64,000 nucleotides of DNA from Mesobacillus jeotgali (lineage in GTDB: Bacteria; Bacillota; Bacilli; Bacillales; Cytobacillaceae): positions 434,001 through 498,000 of the forward strand of contig NZ_FVZC01000008.1 in the NCBI RefSeq assembly GCF_900166585.1. The letters run 5' to 3'. The notes below the pieces were generated by a model. That model was not told the origin of the DNA. It worked only from the letters and a program-made list of their open reading frames with translations, and ran no database searches. Position numbers and translations under genes: made by a program. Below, piece by piece: positions 55,052 through 63,913 of the stretch; positions within the stretch are counted from its first letter, which is position 1, and each line of letters begins with the position of its first letter.

Positions 55052-57181
55052 TTGGCTGGGTTGGAGAAAATTTTGAAGCAGAAGCTGTCACTTCCCAAGA
55101 CATCGGGGGAAGTAGCAACTCGTTTGCTCACCTTCTTATTTATATTTGGAGTCCCATTAATTACCCTTTTGGCTAGTGAGTTAATAGTCAGAGAAGCTTT
55201 AGAAATGCCATTTTTGGTTTGGGCTTCTGAGTTCACCAAACGTTTTGCGGTTAATGTCATTTTTTTAATAGCATTGTTTAATGTGTTTTATATTTTACCT
55301 CGGAAATTTTATATGTTTGCAAGTATATTGGTTAGCGGACTACTGTTATTTTTTGCATATGCAAATAAATTGAAACTAGAATTGCGAAATTCGCCTGTTA
55401 CCCCTGGGGACTTTTCATTGTTAAACGAACTAAGAGGTTTAGAACAACCTGTTGAAATTAATATATGGCTATTGTCCTTTTTATTACTTATAGTTATTTC
55501 TGTAGTTGTCGCAATATTTTTTTTCTTGCCAAAAGTTAAAGAGAATTGGTTGATGAAAATTAGTATATTCCTTTTATCAATGACTTTTATATTTTCTTTT
55601 TGGACTGACTATCCAATTTCACCGATGAAAGAAACACAATTTCAAAATACTTGGTGGAGACAAGAACTTGGTACAATGCGAAATGGGTTATTCGGAAATT
55701 TTGTACTATTGGCGAAGAATTCCCAAATTACTCCACCAAAGAATTACTCAAAAGAAAAGATTAAAAACATTGTAAACGAATATAAGCCATCGAAGGTAAA
55801 TTCAGTTGAAAATCCAAATGTAATCTTTATTATGAGCGAAGCATTTACAGACCCACTTCATTTCGGAAAGGAACATTTTACAGAAGATCCTATTCCGAAT
55901 TTTCGAAAGCTATATAATGAATCACTGCATGGAATGATGTATTCACCAGAATTTGGCGGGGGTACAGCCAATGTGGAATTCGAAGCTTTAACAGGCTTTA
56001 GCAGACAGTTCCTGCCAGATAACAGCGTAGCATATCAATTGTATGTCAAACGACCAACACCCTCGGTAGCTTACTCGTTTAGAGAAGCGGGTTATCACGC
56101 TACGGCCATACATTCTTTCTATGGCTGGTATTATCAACGTCAGTCTGTTTATCGCTATCTTGGATTTGACCAATTTATTTCAGGTGAATTTATGAATCTG
56201 GATTATAGCCTTGGCTCTGGCCATGGATATCCAAAGGATAAACACATGACTGATTCCATTCTGTCTCAGATTGAGAAAACAAAAGAGAGAGATTTTATCC
56301 ATGCCGTAACAGTAGAGGCCCATCATCCGTATAAACCAATAGTGGATTCTAAGTTTTTAAAAAAAGGGACTCTACCTGATTCAACAAGGCAATATTTGAA
56401 CTCATATACGGAGTTTTTGCATAGTGTAGACAGAGAATTAGGCAGATTGGTTGAAGAGTTGCGCAAGAAAGATGAACCTACTATACTTGTATACTTTGGT
56501 GATCATTTTCCAACATTCATCTCCAATGCTCAGGTTTACGGACAACAAGGGACAGGTATTGCTAACAATATCCTTTATGATTATGAGGATTATTTGAATA
56601 CTCATAAACTGCCCTATTTCATCTGGCATTCTAAGAGAAATACACCGAGAGAATTAGATTTATCTCCTAATCAGTTCAGTGCAATTTCCTTAGAACTCGC
56701 TGGAGTTAAAGGCAATACAGTTACAGCAATACTAGACAGGATGAGAGCGCAGAATAAGACTGTAATTCCATATAACCTTTTTCAAAAACAAATGGGTTCC
56801 CAAACAAATGAAATGAAAGACCTCCGTATGCTTCAGTATGATTTGTTACATGGTAAGCGATATAGCAAGAATGTAAATGCAGAACTGGATTTAAAGCCAA
56901 GTAAAGAGTATTTTCTTGGGCAATATAAAAACCTGAAGATGATTAGTATAAGTAACTCTTCGGATAGTTATCGTATTTTGGTTGAAGGTGTACCAAGATA
57001 CTCGAGATTAATAGATAGTAAAAATGAAGAGATCGAATCAGAATGGGTAGGGACAAAAAATGGAGTATCTGATTTTATAATAAATAACAAAGATATTCAC
57101 CCAAATGAGGAATACAGATTTGCTATTTTTGACTCAATGGGAAATGTATTGAAAGCCACCGAACCCTTTAAAATTGAGTGA
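55052..57181 (+). CDS. LtaS-like membrane sulfatase/phosphoglycerol transferase
   Basis: 709 residues. Five membrane helices lie in the first 190 residues. The extracellular sulfatase-fold domain starts NVIFIMSEAF and has the nucleophile Thr at about 305 in GGGTANVEFEALTG, plus a metal-binding GDHFP. These match LTA synthase-type enzymes that move glycerol phosphate from phosphatidylglycerol. The C-terminal 110 residues (from about 600) are a beta-rich extension not found in LtaS. It may modify a glycan rather than make LTA. Start TTG after GGAAGGTGG. Located beside the DUF6270 gene. Confidence 0.83.
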   Translation: MAGLEKILKQKLSLPKTSGEVATRLLTFLFIFGVPLITLLASELIVREALEMPFLVWASEFTKRFAVNVIFLIALFNVFYILPRKFYMFASILVSGLLLFFAYANKLKLELRNSPVTPGDFSLLNELRGLEQPVEINIWLLSFLLLIVISVVVAIFFFLPKVKENWLMKISIFLLSMTFIFSFWTDYPISPMKETQFQNTWWRQELGTMRNGLFGNFVLLAKNSQITPPKNYSKEKIKNIVNEYKPSKVNSVENPNVIFIMSEAFTDPLHFGKEHFTEDPIPNFRKLYNESLHGMMYSPEFGGGTANVEFEALTGFSRQFLPDNSVAYQLYVKRPTPSVAYSFREAGYHATAIHSFYGWYYQRQSVYRYLGFDQFISGEFMNLDYSLGSGHGYPKDKHMTDSILSQIEKTKERDFIHAVTVEAHHPYKPIVDSKFLKKGTLPDSTRQYLNSYTEFLHSVDRELGRLVEELRKKDEPTILVYFGDHFPTFISNAQVYGQQGTGIANNILYDYEDYLNTHKLPYFIWHSKRNTPRELDLSPNQFSAISLELAGVKGNTVTAILDRMRAQNKTVIPYNLFQKQMGSQTNEMKDLRMLQYDLLHGKRYSKNVNAELDLKPSKEYFLGQYKNLKMISISNSSDSYRILVEGVPRYSRLIDSKNEEIESEWVGTKNGVSDFIINNKDIHPNEEYRFAIFDSMGNVLKATEPFKIE

Positions 57182-57200
57182 AAATGAGTGAGAAAGATGT

Positions 57201-57245
57201 GAATCCAATCAATCCTGAATCCTAGGATTTATTGGGTTCTTTTTT
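57201..57245 (+). terminator. Terminator of the LtaS-like gene
   Basis: GAATCCAATCAATCCT with AGGATTTATTGGGTTC, then T6. Confidence 0.87.
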
Positions 57246-57492
57246 ATGCAGCTTCACAATTTGTACATACAAGTTTGATAAATTTCCGTAACACGAATGT
57301 AATGTTACAGAAAATTCGACTAAAATTAAAAGGTTATTAAACTAACATTTTACTTGGTAAATAGCTAAGTTCGCAATTGAAATACTAAGGAAAAAGGTAG
57401 ATATATTATCCTCCACAGGAATAAAATGGGACTTTATATTCAATTTGAAAAGAAACTGTAATAATTAAAGGGGTTTTTTTGGTAGAGTGAGA

Positions 57493-57501
57493 TGCTATAA
57501 T
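57493..57501 (+). promoter_or_regulatory. Extended -10 promoter of ftsEX
   Basis: TGCTATAAT about 65 bases before ftsE. No clear -35 box, as is usual for extended -10 sites. I see nothing else in the gap 57246-57566. Confidence 0.5.
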
Positions 57502-57566
57502 AGGTTTGTTACAAATTGTCGAAGATTAGCCGAGTGATAAGACTAACTATCTAAGGTGATACCGAA

Positions 57567-58253
57567 ATGATTGATATGCAGGATGTTTATAAAACATATT
57601 CCAACGGCATAGTCGCCGCAAATGGAATTAATGTTCATATAGATGCAGGTGAATTTTTATACGTGGTAGGGCCCAGCGGTGCTGGAAAATCTACTTTTAT
57701 AAAAATGATGTACCGGGAAGTTAAGCCTTCTAAAGGTTCCATCATTATAAATGGTGTCAATCTAGCAAAGCTTAAGGACAGCAAGGTACCATTGCTCCGC
57801 AGGAATATCGGCGTCGTGTTCCAGGACTTCAAATTGCTGAACACTCTCACAGTCTATGAAAATGTGGCGTTTGCAATGGAAGTTATCGAGGAATCGCCGC
57901 AATATATCAAAAAGCGGGTAATGGAAACTCTTGAGCTTGTTGGACTTAAACATAAGGCCAGGGCGCTTCCTACTGAGCTTTCAGGCGGGGAACAGCAGCG
58001 TGTTGCCATCGCTCGTTCAATAGTGAACGCACCAAAGGTAGTCATTGCCGATGAGCCTACAGGAAACCTTGATCCCGATACTTCTTGGGAAATTATGAAC
58101 ATTTTTGAGGAAATTAACTTAAGGGGAACCACGATTGTCATGGCTACCCACAATAAAGAAATCGTCAATACAATTACACATCGCGTTATCGCGATTGAAA
58201 ACGGCAGGATTGCCCGTGACGAAATGAAAGGTGATTACGGATATGAAAGCTAG
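57567..58253 (+). CDS. ftsE: Cell-division ABC ATPase FtsE
   Basis: 228 residues. Walker A GPSGAGKST at about 36-44, signature LSGGEQQRVAIARS, Walker B VVIADEPTGNLD. With FtsX it controls a peptidoglycan hydrolase outside the cell. Overlaps ftsX by 11 bases. Confidence 0.97.
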   Translation: MIDMQDVYKTYSNGIVAANGINVHIDAGEFLYVVGPSGAGKSTFIKMMYREVKPSKGSIIINGVNLAKLKDSKVPLLRRNIGVVFQDFKLLNTLTVYENVAFAMEVIEESPQYIKKRVMETLELVGLKHKARALPTELSGGEQQRVAIARSIVNAPKVVIADEPTGNLDPDTSWEIMNIFEEINLRGTTIVMATHNKEIVNTITHRVIAIENGRIARDEMKGDYGYES

Positions 58254-59136
58254 AACATTCCGCCGCCACGTCCGCGAAAGCTTCAAGAGCTTAGGCCGAA
58301 ACGGCTGGATGACGTTTGCATCCGTGAGTGCCGTAACGGTTACCTTGCTTTTGGTCGGTATCTTTTTCGTCATTATGATGAATTTAAATAAAGTCGCAAC
58401 CACAATCGAGGAAGATGTAGAAATCCGAGTCCATGTGGATGTAGCAGCGAATGACAAAGATAAAAAGGTATTGGAACAGCGTATCAACCAGATCTCTGGT
58501 ATCAAAAATGTTACCTATTCTCCTAAGGAAAAAGAACTTGAAAGCTTAATCGATAGTTTGGGAGAAGAAGGGGAAGCCTTTCAGCTGTTTGAACAAGACA
58601 ACCCTTTGAACGATGTCTTCGTCGTAAAGACGAAAAATCCTACTGACACAATGAAAGTTGCCAAGCAGATTGAAAAATTTGAATATGTCGCTACTGTAAA
58701 GTATGGGCAAGGCAAGGTTGAAAAGTTATTCAGTTTTATCAAAATCAGCCGTAATGTCGGGCTTGTCCTGATTGTCGGACTTCTTTTTACAGCTATGTTC
58801 CTGATCTCGAATACGATTAAGATCACGATCATGGCGCGAAAACGAGAGATTGAAATCATGAGGCTAGTGGGTGCAACGAACGGATTCATCAGATGGCCAT
58901 TCTTCCTTGAAGGACTCTGGCTCGGAATCCTCGGGGCAGTAGTGCCGATTGGGGTCGTGTCGGCAGCCTATTTCTACGCTTATGACTTCCTGAATGAGAA
59001 GCTAAAAGACCACTTTATAAGATTACTTGAATTCAACCCGTTTGTTTACCAGTTATCAGCCATCCTGATCATAATGGGAGCTGCCATTGGAATCTGGGGT
59101 AGTCTCATGTCCGTCCGCAAGTTCTTGAAAGTGTAA
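58243..59136 (+). CDS. ftsX: Cell-division ABC membrane subunit FtsX
   Basis: 297 residues, four membrane helices, a large extracellular loop between the first two (about 45-165) that would touch the hydrolase, and the MARKREIEIMRLVGAT segment. The frame stays open to a GTG four codons upstream; the ATG after AAAGGTGATTACGG is preferred. Confidence 0.95.
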   Translation: MKARTFRRHVRESFKSLGRNGWMTFASVSAVTVTLLLVGIFFVIMMNLNKVATTIEEDVEIRVHVDVAANDKDKKVLEQRINQISGIKNVTYSPKEKELESLIDSLGEEGEAFQLFEQDNPLNDVFVVKTKNPTDTMKVAKQIEKFEYVATVKYGQGKVEKLFSFIKISRNVGLVLIVGLLFTAMFLISNTIKITIMARKREIEIMRLVGATNGFIRWPFFLEGLWLGILGAVVPIGVVSAAYFYAYDFLNEKLKDHFIRLLEFNPFVYQLSAILIIMGAAIGIWGSLMSVRKFLKV

Positions 59137-59234
59137 GGAAGATTAAATTCTTCCTAAACACTACATAACCAATAGACGATAGATAGAAAGACAAAGTTAC
59201 GAAACTATCATGAGTAAGAGAGGGGAAAGATCTA

Positions 59235-60560
59235 GTGAAAAAGCAGATACTCTCACTAGCAGTAGTCAGTACTTTAAGCCTGGGTTCATTATTAAGCCCA
59301 TTATCGGTAAATGAAGCATCAGCCACAAGCATTTCGGAGATGCAAAGAGAAAAGAATGAACTGCAAAATAAGCGTTCAGGCATCAGCTCTGAGATTAACC
59401 AGAAGAAATCTAAAATCGGTGAGCTGCAAACTGAGCAGCAGGATCTGAATGCTCAAATCAAAAAACTTGATTTAGCTGTTGAAGATGCAGGAAAGAAAAT
59501 TGAAATGAAAAATGCGCAGATCGCACAAACTACTGCTGAAATTGAAAAATTAAAAGTAGAAATCGCAGAATTGATCAAGCGCATCGAAAAGCGTAATGAA
59601 TTATTGAAGGATAAGGCACGTTCTTTCCAGGAAAATGGCGGGACGGTCAACTATATGGATGTTCTTCTTGGAGCGCAAAGCTTCAGCGATTTCGTTGACC
59701 GCGTAAATGCGGTAACAACAATCGTCCAGGCTGATAAGGATATTCTTGAACAGCATAGAATGGATAAAGAAGAGCTTGAGAAGAAGCAAAATGAAGTAGA
59801 AACCAAGCTTAATAGTCTTCAAGAAATGAAAAAAGAACTTGAGGGTTTACAGGCACAGCTTAATAGCCAGATTAAAGAAAAGAATAAGCTTATGAGTTCA
59901 CTTAAACATGAAGAAGAACAGATGCATGCGGAAGCTGTTTCACTGGAGGAAGAAGGAGAAATCCTTGCAGCACAGGAAGCTGCACTGCAACAGGCAATTG
60001 CACTTGAGCAGAAGCGCCAGGCACAAATTGCAGCCGAAAAAGCCAGACAAGCTGAACTTGCAAGACAAAGAGCAGCAGCGGCGGCTAAGGCTAAAAGCAG
60101 TGGCGGAAGCAGTTCAGCCTCAGCACCAGCTTCAGAACCAGTTGTATCAGCACCACCTTCTTCAGGTGGAATGATTATTAGGCCTGCAAGCGGACGCATC
60201 TCTTCCGGCCTTGGACAGCGCTGGGGAACATTCCATGCTGGAATCGATATTGCTAACAGTGGCGGAAATGTTCCGATTTATGCAGCAGCAGACGGAGTCG
60301 TCATCCGTTCTTACTACTCTTCTAGCTACGGAAATGCAATTTTTGTTGCTCACTCAATCAACGGGCAAACTTGGACAACGGTTTACGCACATATGAGTGC
60401 CCGAATGGTTGGCAGTGGTGCAGTCGTTTCCAGAGGCCAGAGAATCGGCACAATGGGTAACACTGGACAATCTTATGGCCAGCACTTGCACTTCGAGCTT
60501 CACAAAGGTTCTTGGAATGCATCAAAATCAAATGCTGTAAATCCAGCTGCATACTGGTAA
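59235..60560 (+). CDS. Coiled-coil M23 peptidoglycan hydrolase, likely FtsEX partner
   Basis: 441 residues. Signal peptide (cleavage near ASA), a long coiled coil about 35-275 like PcsB/CwlO/EnvC, a Ser/Ala-rich linker, then an M23 LytM domain with HAGIDIA, YAHMSARM and HLHFELHKG, which carry the zinc ligands. The coiled coil would dock onto FtsX, so the enzyme is switched on by FtsEX ATP hydrolysis. GTG start after AGAGGGGAAAG. It lies 100 bases after ftsX, whereas B. subtilis keeps its NlpC/P60 partner CwlO elsewhere. Confidence 0.9.
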   Translation: MKKQILSLAVVSTLSLGSLLSPLSVNEASATSISEMQREKNELQNKRSGISSEINQKKSKIGELQTEQQDLNAQIKKLDLAVEDAGKKIEMKNAQIAQTTAEIEKLKVEIAELIKRIEKRNELLKDKARSFQENGGTVNYMDVLLGAQSFSDFVDRVNAVTTIVQADKDILEQHRMDKEELEKKQNEVETKLNSLQEMKKELEGLQAQLNSQIKEKNKLMSSLKHEEEQMHAEAVSLEEEGEILAAQEAALQQAIALEQKRQAQIAAEKARQAELARQRAAAAAKAKSSGGSSSASAPASEPVVSAPPSSGGMIIRPASGRISSGLGQRWGTFHAGIDIANSGGNVPIYAAADGVVIRSYYSSSYGNAIFVAHSINGQTWTTVYAHMSARMVGSGAVVSRGQRIGTMGNTGQSYGQHLHFELHKGSWNASKSNAVNPAAYW

Positions 60561-60569
60561 GAAACATCG

Positions 60570-60598
60570 GGAAGAGACGACATGTCTCTTCCTTTTTT
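60570..60598 (+). terminator. Terminator of the ftsEX/M23 unit
   Basis: GGAAGAGAC and GTCTCTTCC, then T6. Confidence 0.92.
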
Positions 60599-60761
60599 AT
60601 TTTCCCGGTTTAAAGCCTCAAAAACTTGTAAAATAAAACCAGCATGAATCTCCTCCAAAATTAATTCTTCATACCCTGTCCCAGTTCGTCATATAATTGG
60701 AATCATAGAAATTTTTACGGCAGAGGAGCAGTAGATGCGGTAAACAGGGAGGAGTTTGGCA

Positions 60762-62213
60762 ATGGAACGCAAGTGGATTGCCATTTTGATGGCGGGCTCG
60801 CTGCTTACTGGAGCGGGGAGTACATACGCTGGTATGCAATGGTATGAGAGCAAAGCGGGGGTGCTGGAGCATCAGATTGTGCCTGCACAGGAAATTAAGA
60901 AGTCCCAATCTGGCAAGCAGGGCAGCCTCGACAAAGTCGAACAGGCCTACAGTTTGATTTTTAACAGTTATGTTGAAAAAGTAGAGGGGGATAAGCTGGT
61001 CGAGGGTGCAATCCAGGGGATGCTGTCGACTCTGGAGGATCCTTATTCCGTTTATATGGACAAGGAGACGGCGAAACAATTCAATGACACGCTGGAGTCG
61101 TCCTTCGAAGGAATTGGTGCTGAGGTCAGTTCGGTCGATGGCAGAATCGTGATTGTTTCGCCTTTTAAAAATTCCCCTGCGGAAAAAGCAGGTTTGAAGC
61201 CGAACGACCAAATTTTAAAGGTCGATGGCGAAAGTATCGAAGGACTGGATCTGTATGAGGCGACACTGAAAATCAGAGGCAAGAAGGGGACGCCTGTTGT
61301 CCTCGAGATTGAGCGGAAAGGTTTAAAGGATCCGCTTCAAGTCAAAGTAGTTCGTGATGAAATTCCGCAGATTACCGTCCATGCTGATATGAAAAAGGTA
61401 AATGGTGAAAAAATTGGTTACCTTGAGATTACTTCTTTTTCTGAGGAAACATCAAAGGAGTTCAAAAAGGAGCTTAAAGCTTTTGAAAAAGAAGGTATGG
61501 ATGCCCTGTTGATTGATGTGCGCGGAAATCCTGGCGGGCTGCTTTCCAGCGTGGAGGAAATTTTACGGGAGATTATTCCTAAAAGTAAACCGCTCTATCA
61601 AATCGAAGAACGCAGCGGCGATAAGACACGTTATTTTTCCGATCTCGATCAGGCAAAAGACTACCCAATTGCCGTGTTGACTGATGATGGCAGTGCATCC
61701 GCATCTGAAATATTGGCAGGAGCCATGAAGGAGGCCGGCGACTATCCGGTCATTGGCGAGAAAACCTTCGGCAAGGGGACTGTCCAGCAGGCTGTACCGA
61801 TGGGAGATGGCAGCAACATTAAGCTGACACTGTTCAAGTGGCTGACACCTGACGGCAATTGGATCCATAAAAAAGGCATCGAGCCGACCGTAGAAGTCAA
61901 CCAGCCTGCGCTGTACGATACCCATCCTATTCAGGCTGAGAACCCGCTCAAGCTGGACATGAATAACGAGCAGGTGAAGAATGCCCAGGAAATTCTTGAC
62001 GGCCTCGGATTTGAGCCTGGCCGTACAGACGGCTACTTCAGCGATAAAACGGAGATTGCTGTCAAAGCATTCCAGCGGAAAAATGGCATGGATGTAACGG
62101 GTATAATTGACGGCAAGACAGCATCCGCACTGGAGAATGCCGCCAGGGAAGCGATGAAGCAGGAAGAAAATGATTTGCAGCTGCAGACCGCATTGAGACT
62201 GCTGGCAAAGTAG
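60762..62213 (+). CDS. ctpB: Carboxy-terminal processing protease CtpB (S41)
   Basis: 483 residues. N-terminal signal anchor, PDZ domain about 85-180 (FEGIGAEVSS, SPAEKAGLKPNDQIL), S41 protease core with the serine in GSASASEI and the lysine in FGKGTVQQ, and a C-terminal peptidoglycan-binding domain (LGFEPGRTDGYFSDKTEIAVKAF). In B. subtilis CtpB cuts SpoIVFA during sporulation. The TTG two codons upstream is too close to GGAGGAG; the ATG is used. Same position as in B. subtilis. Confidence 0.95.
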   Translation: MERKWIAILMAGSLLTGAGSTYAGMQWYESKAGVLEHQIVPAQEIKKSQSGKQGSLDKVEQAYSLIFNSYVEKVEGDKLVEGAIQGMLSTLEDPYSVYMDKETAKQFNDTLESSFEGIGAEVSSVDGRIVIVSPFKNSPAEKAGLKPNDQILKVDGESIEGLDLYEATLKIRGKKGTPVVLEIERKGLKDPLQVKVVRDEIPQITVHADMKKVNGEKIGYLEITSFSEETSKEFKKELKAFEKEGMDALLIDVRGNPGGLLSSVEEILREIIPKSKPLYQIEERSGDKTRYFSDLDQAKDYPIAVLTDDGSASASEILAGAMKEAGDYPVIGEKTFGKGTVQQAVPMGDGSNIKLTLFKWLTPDGNWIHKKGIEPTVEVNQPALYDTHPIQAENPLKLDMNNEQVKNAQEILDGLGFEPGRTDGYFSDKTEIAVKAFQRKNGMDVTGIIDGKTASALENAAREAMKQEENDLQLQTALRLLAK

Positions 62214-62269
62214 TGATAATTTTGACCTTCATCGGTTTTAAAATGTTGGGGAGATGGACTGTAAAACAG

Positions 62270-62302
62270 CCGCACTATAATATGGTGCGGTTTTGTTTTT
62301 TT
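62270..62302 (+). terminator. Terminator of ctpB
   Basis: CCGCAC and GTGCGG, then TTTTG and T7. Confidence 0.85.
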
Positions 62303-62320
62303 ACAACGAATTGTAAAAAG

Positions 62321-62509
62321 TAGTGATTAAAGAAAAATGGATTGATTATATCCAGAACCATAGTGATGCAAGCTTAAAACGTAGTGATTCGAGTGTGAAA
62401 AACATAGTGATGCAAGCTTAAAACGTAGTGATTCGAGTGTAAAACATAGTGATTCAAGCTTAAACAGTAGTAAATAAATTCTAAAACGCAGTGATTGTAC
62501 AAATGATTC
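62321..62509 (+). repeat. 21-bp-period array C before the MinJ-like gene
   Basis: The core TAGTGAT(T/G) starts at 62321, 62361, 62382, 62405, 62426, 62447, 62468 (TAGTAAAT) and 62489 (CAGTGATT), with a decayed copy near 62342. Steps are 21 bases except one of 23 and the two around the decayed copy. The units 62361-62404 and 62405-62446 form a nearly identical two-unit repeat. The core differs from arrays A and B. Confidence 0.85.
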
Positions 62510-62658
62510 AAAACCACTGCAATTAAACACAAAAAGATATGTTTTCTCCACAAGAAAAAAATCCCATCAAGATTCCGCAACTATTGATAGGTTTTAACCT
62601 TTAGATTTGATAGAATAAGCTTAATATCAAGTAATTTACGAAGGCTGGTGACATAGGG

Positions 62659-63852
62659 TTGGCACAGGATTGGTTCATTGAACTTTTGAAAGGGACGGGC
62701 AGGCTTCTGCTTCACCCTGTGTTCTATTATTCTTTCTTTATAGCAGCAGTCCTTGGGGTATCGCGCGTGAAACGGGAGCGGAAAAATTTCACGGTCCGGT
62801 CGAAGGATGCATATTTTGAGCTCAGGCAGCTGTATCCTCTGGGACTGCTGATCGGGCTGGTGGTTTCCATCATCACCATTGCAGCAGGGATCACGATTCC
62901 ATTCGCGGCAATTATTTTAGTTGCAACTGCAACCATATTATTGAGCTTTACAACCAGAGTCAGGCTTCTGGCTCCTGCCTATACTGTTGGCGTTGCTTTT
63001 TTTGCTTTAATTTTTCTATCAGGTAAGGAATACAAACTCCCGTTAATCGGTGACCTTTTTTCGAGCCTTGATGAAAAAATCTATCCCTCCATCGCGATTT
63101 TGTTGGCGTTACTGACAATTGGCGAAGGGTTCCTTATTTTGAAAAATGGCAAAAAGGGGACTTCCCCTAAATTGGTCAAGAGCAAGCGCGGCCAGATGGT
63201 TGGTGTCCATGAGGTGAAACGCTTGTGGATGGTACCGGCATTTATGCTTGTTCCGGGCAGTGTGCTTACACTTCCGTTCGACTGGTGGCCGGTGTTCACA
63301 CTTGGCGACAATACATATTCATTGATTCTTGTTCCATTTGCAATCGGCATGCATCAGCAAATCCAGGGCATGCTGCCGAAGGATGCTATCCAGCAGCAGG
63401 GGAGCCGGGTAATTGGCCTTGGTATACTGATCACTTTGATTGCTGCAGCGGGTTACTGGTACCCCATCGCAGCCATCGCAGCCGTGTCAGCTGCCATAAT
63501 CGGCCGCGAAGCCCTGACCTTTACTCAACGAATGCACGAAGAGGGCAGGCCGTTTTATTTTTCGAAAAAGAATCATGGGGTGATGATTCTTGGTGTCCTG
63601 CCAGAATCGCCGGCAGAGAAGATGGCTCTTGAAGTCGGGGAGCTTGTGACAAAGGTCAATGGCACGAACGTCAATGACGAAAAGACATTCTATGAGGCTC
63701 TGTCGCGCAACAGGGCACATTGCAAGCTTGAAGTGCTTGATACAAACGGTCAAATCCGCTTCGTCCAGAGAGCGTTATATGAAGGGGATCACCACGAGTT
63801 GGGCATCCTTTTTGTCCAGGACGAGAAGAAGTGGGACAGTGCAGTGGTTTAA
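62659..63852 (+). CDS. minJ: MinJ-like multi-spanning membrane protein with C-terminal PDZ domain
   Basis: 397 residues. Seven to eight membrane helices in the first 290 residues, then a PDZ domain (about 305-385: GVMILGVLPESPAEKMALEVGELVTKVNG). Layout and position after ctpB match B. subtilis MinJ, which links DivIVA to MinD at the septum. The start is TTG after GAAGGCTGG. It stands alone, with a bidirectional terminator behind it. Confidence 0.83.
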   Translation: MAQDWFIELLKGTGRLLLHPVFYYSFFIAAVLGVSRVKRERKNFTVRSKDAYFELRQLYPLGLLIGLVVSIITIAAGITIPFAAIILVATATILLSFTTRVRLLAPAYTVGVAFFALIFLSGKEYKLPLIGDLFSSLDEKIYPSIAILLALLTIGEGFLILKNGKKGTSPKLVKSKRGQMVGVHEVKRLWMVPAFMLVPGSVLTLPFDWWPVFTLGDNTYSLILVPFAIGMHQQIQGMLPKDAIQQQGSRVIGLGILITLIAAAGYWYPIAAIAAVSAAIIGREALTFTQRMHEEGRPFYFSKKNHGVMILGVLPESPAEKMALEVGELVTKVNGTNVNDEKTFYEALSRNRAHCKLEVLDTNGQIRFVQRALYEGDHHELGILFVQDEKKWDSAVV

Positions 63853-63878
63853 TGCATCAAATTCAAATTTATGACTTA

Positions 63879-63909
63879 GCGGGAGCCAATCAAGAGGCTC
63901 CCGCTTTTT
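63879..63909 (+). terminator. Terminator between minJ and the converging gene
   Basis: GCGGGAGCC and GGCTCCCGC around an 8-base loop, then T5. Confidence 0.9.
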
Positions 63910-63913
63910 CAGG

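Noticed and set aside
62327..62580. Two minus-strand frames with heptad repeats (LESLRFK, NHYVLHS types)
   Set aside because: The repetition is a by-product of the 21-bp DNA repeat being read in frame; no ribosome site and the frames overlap each other.
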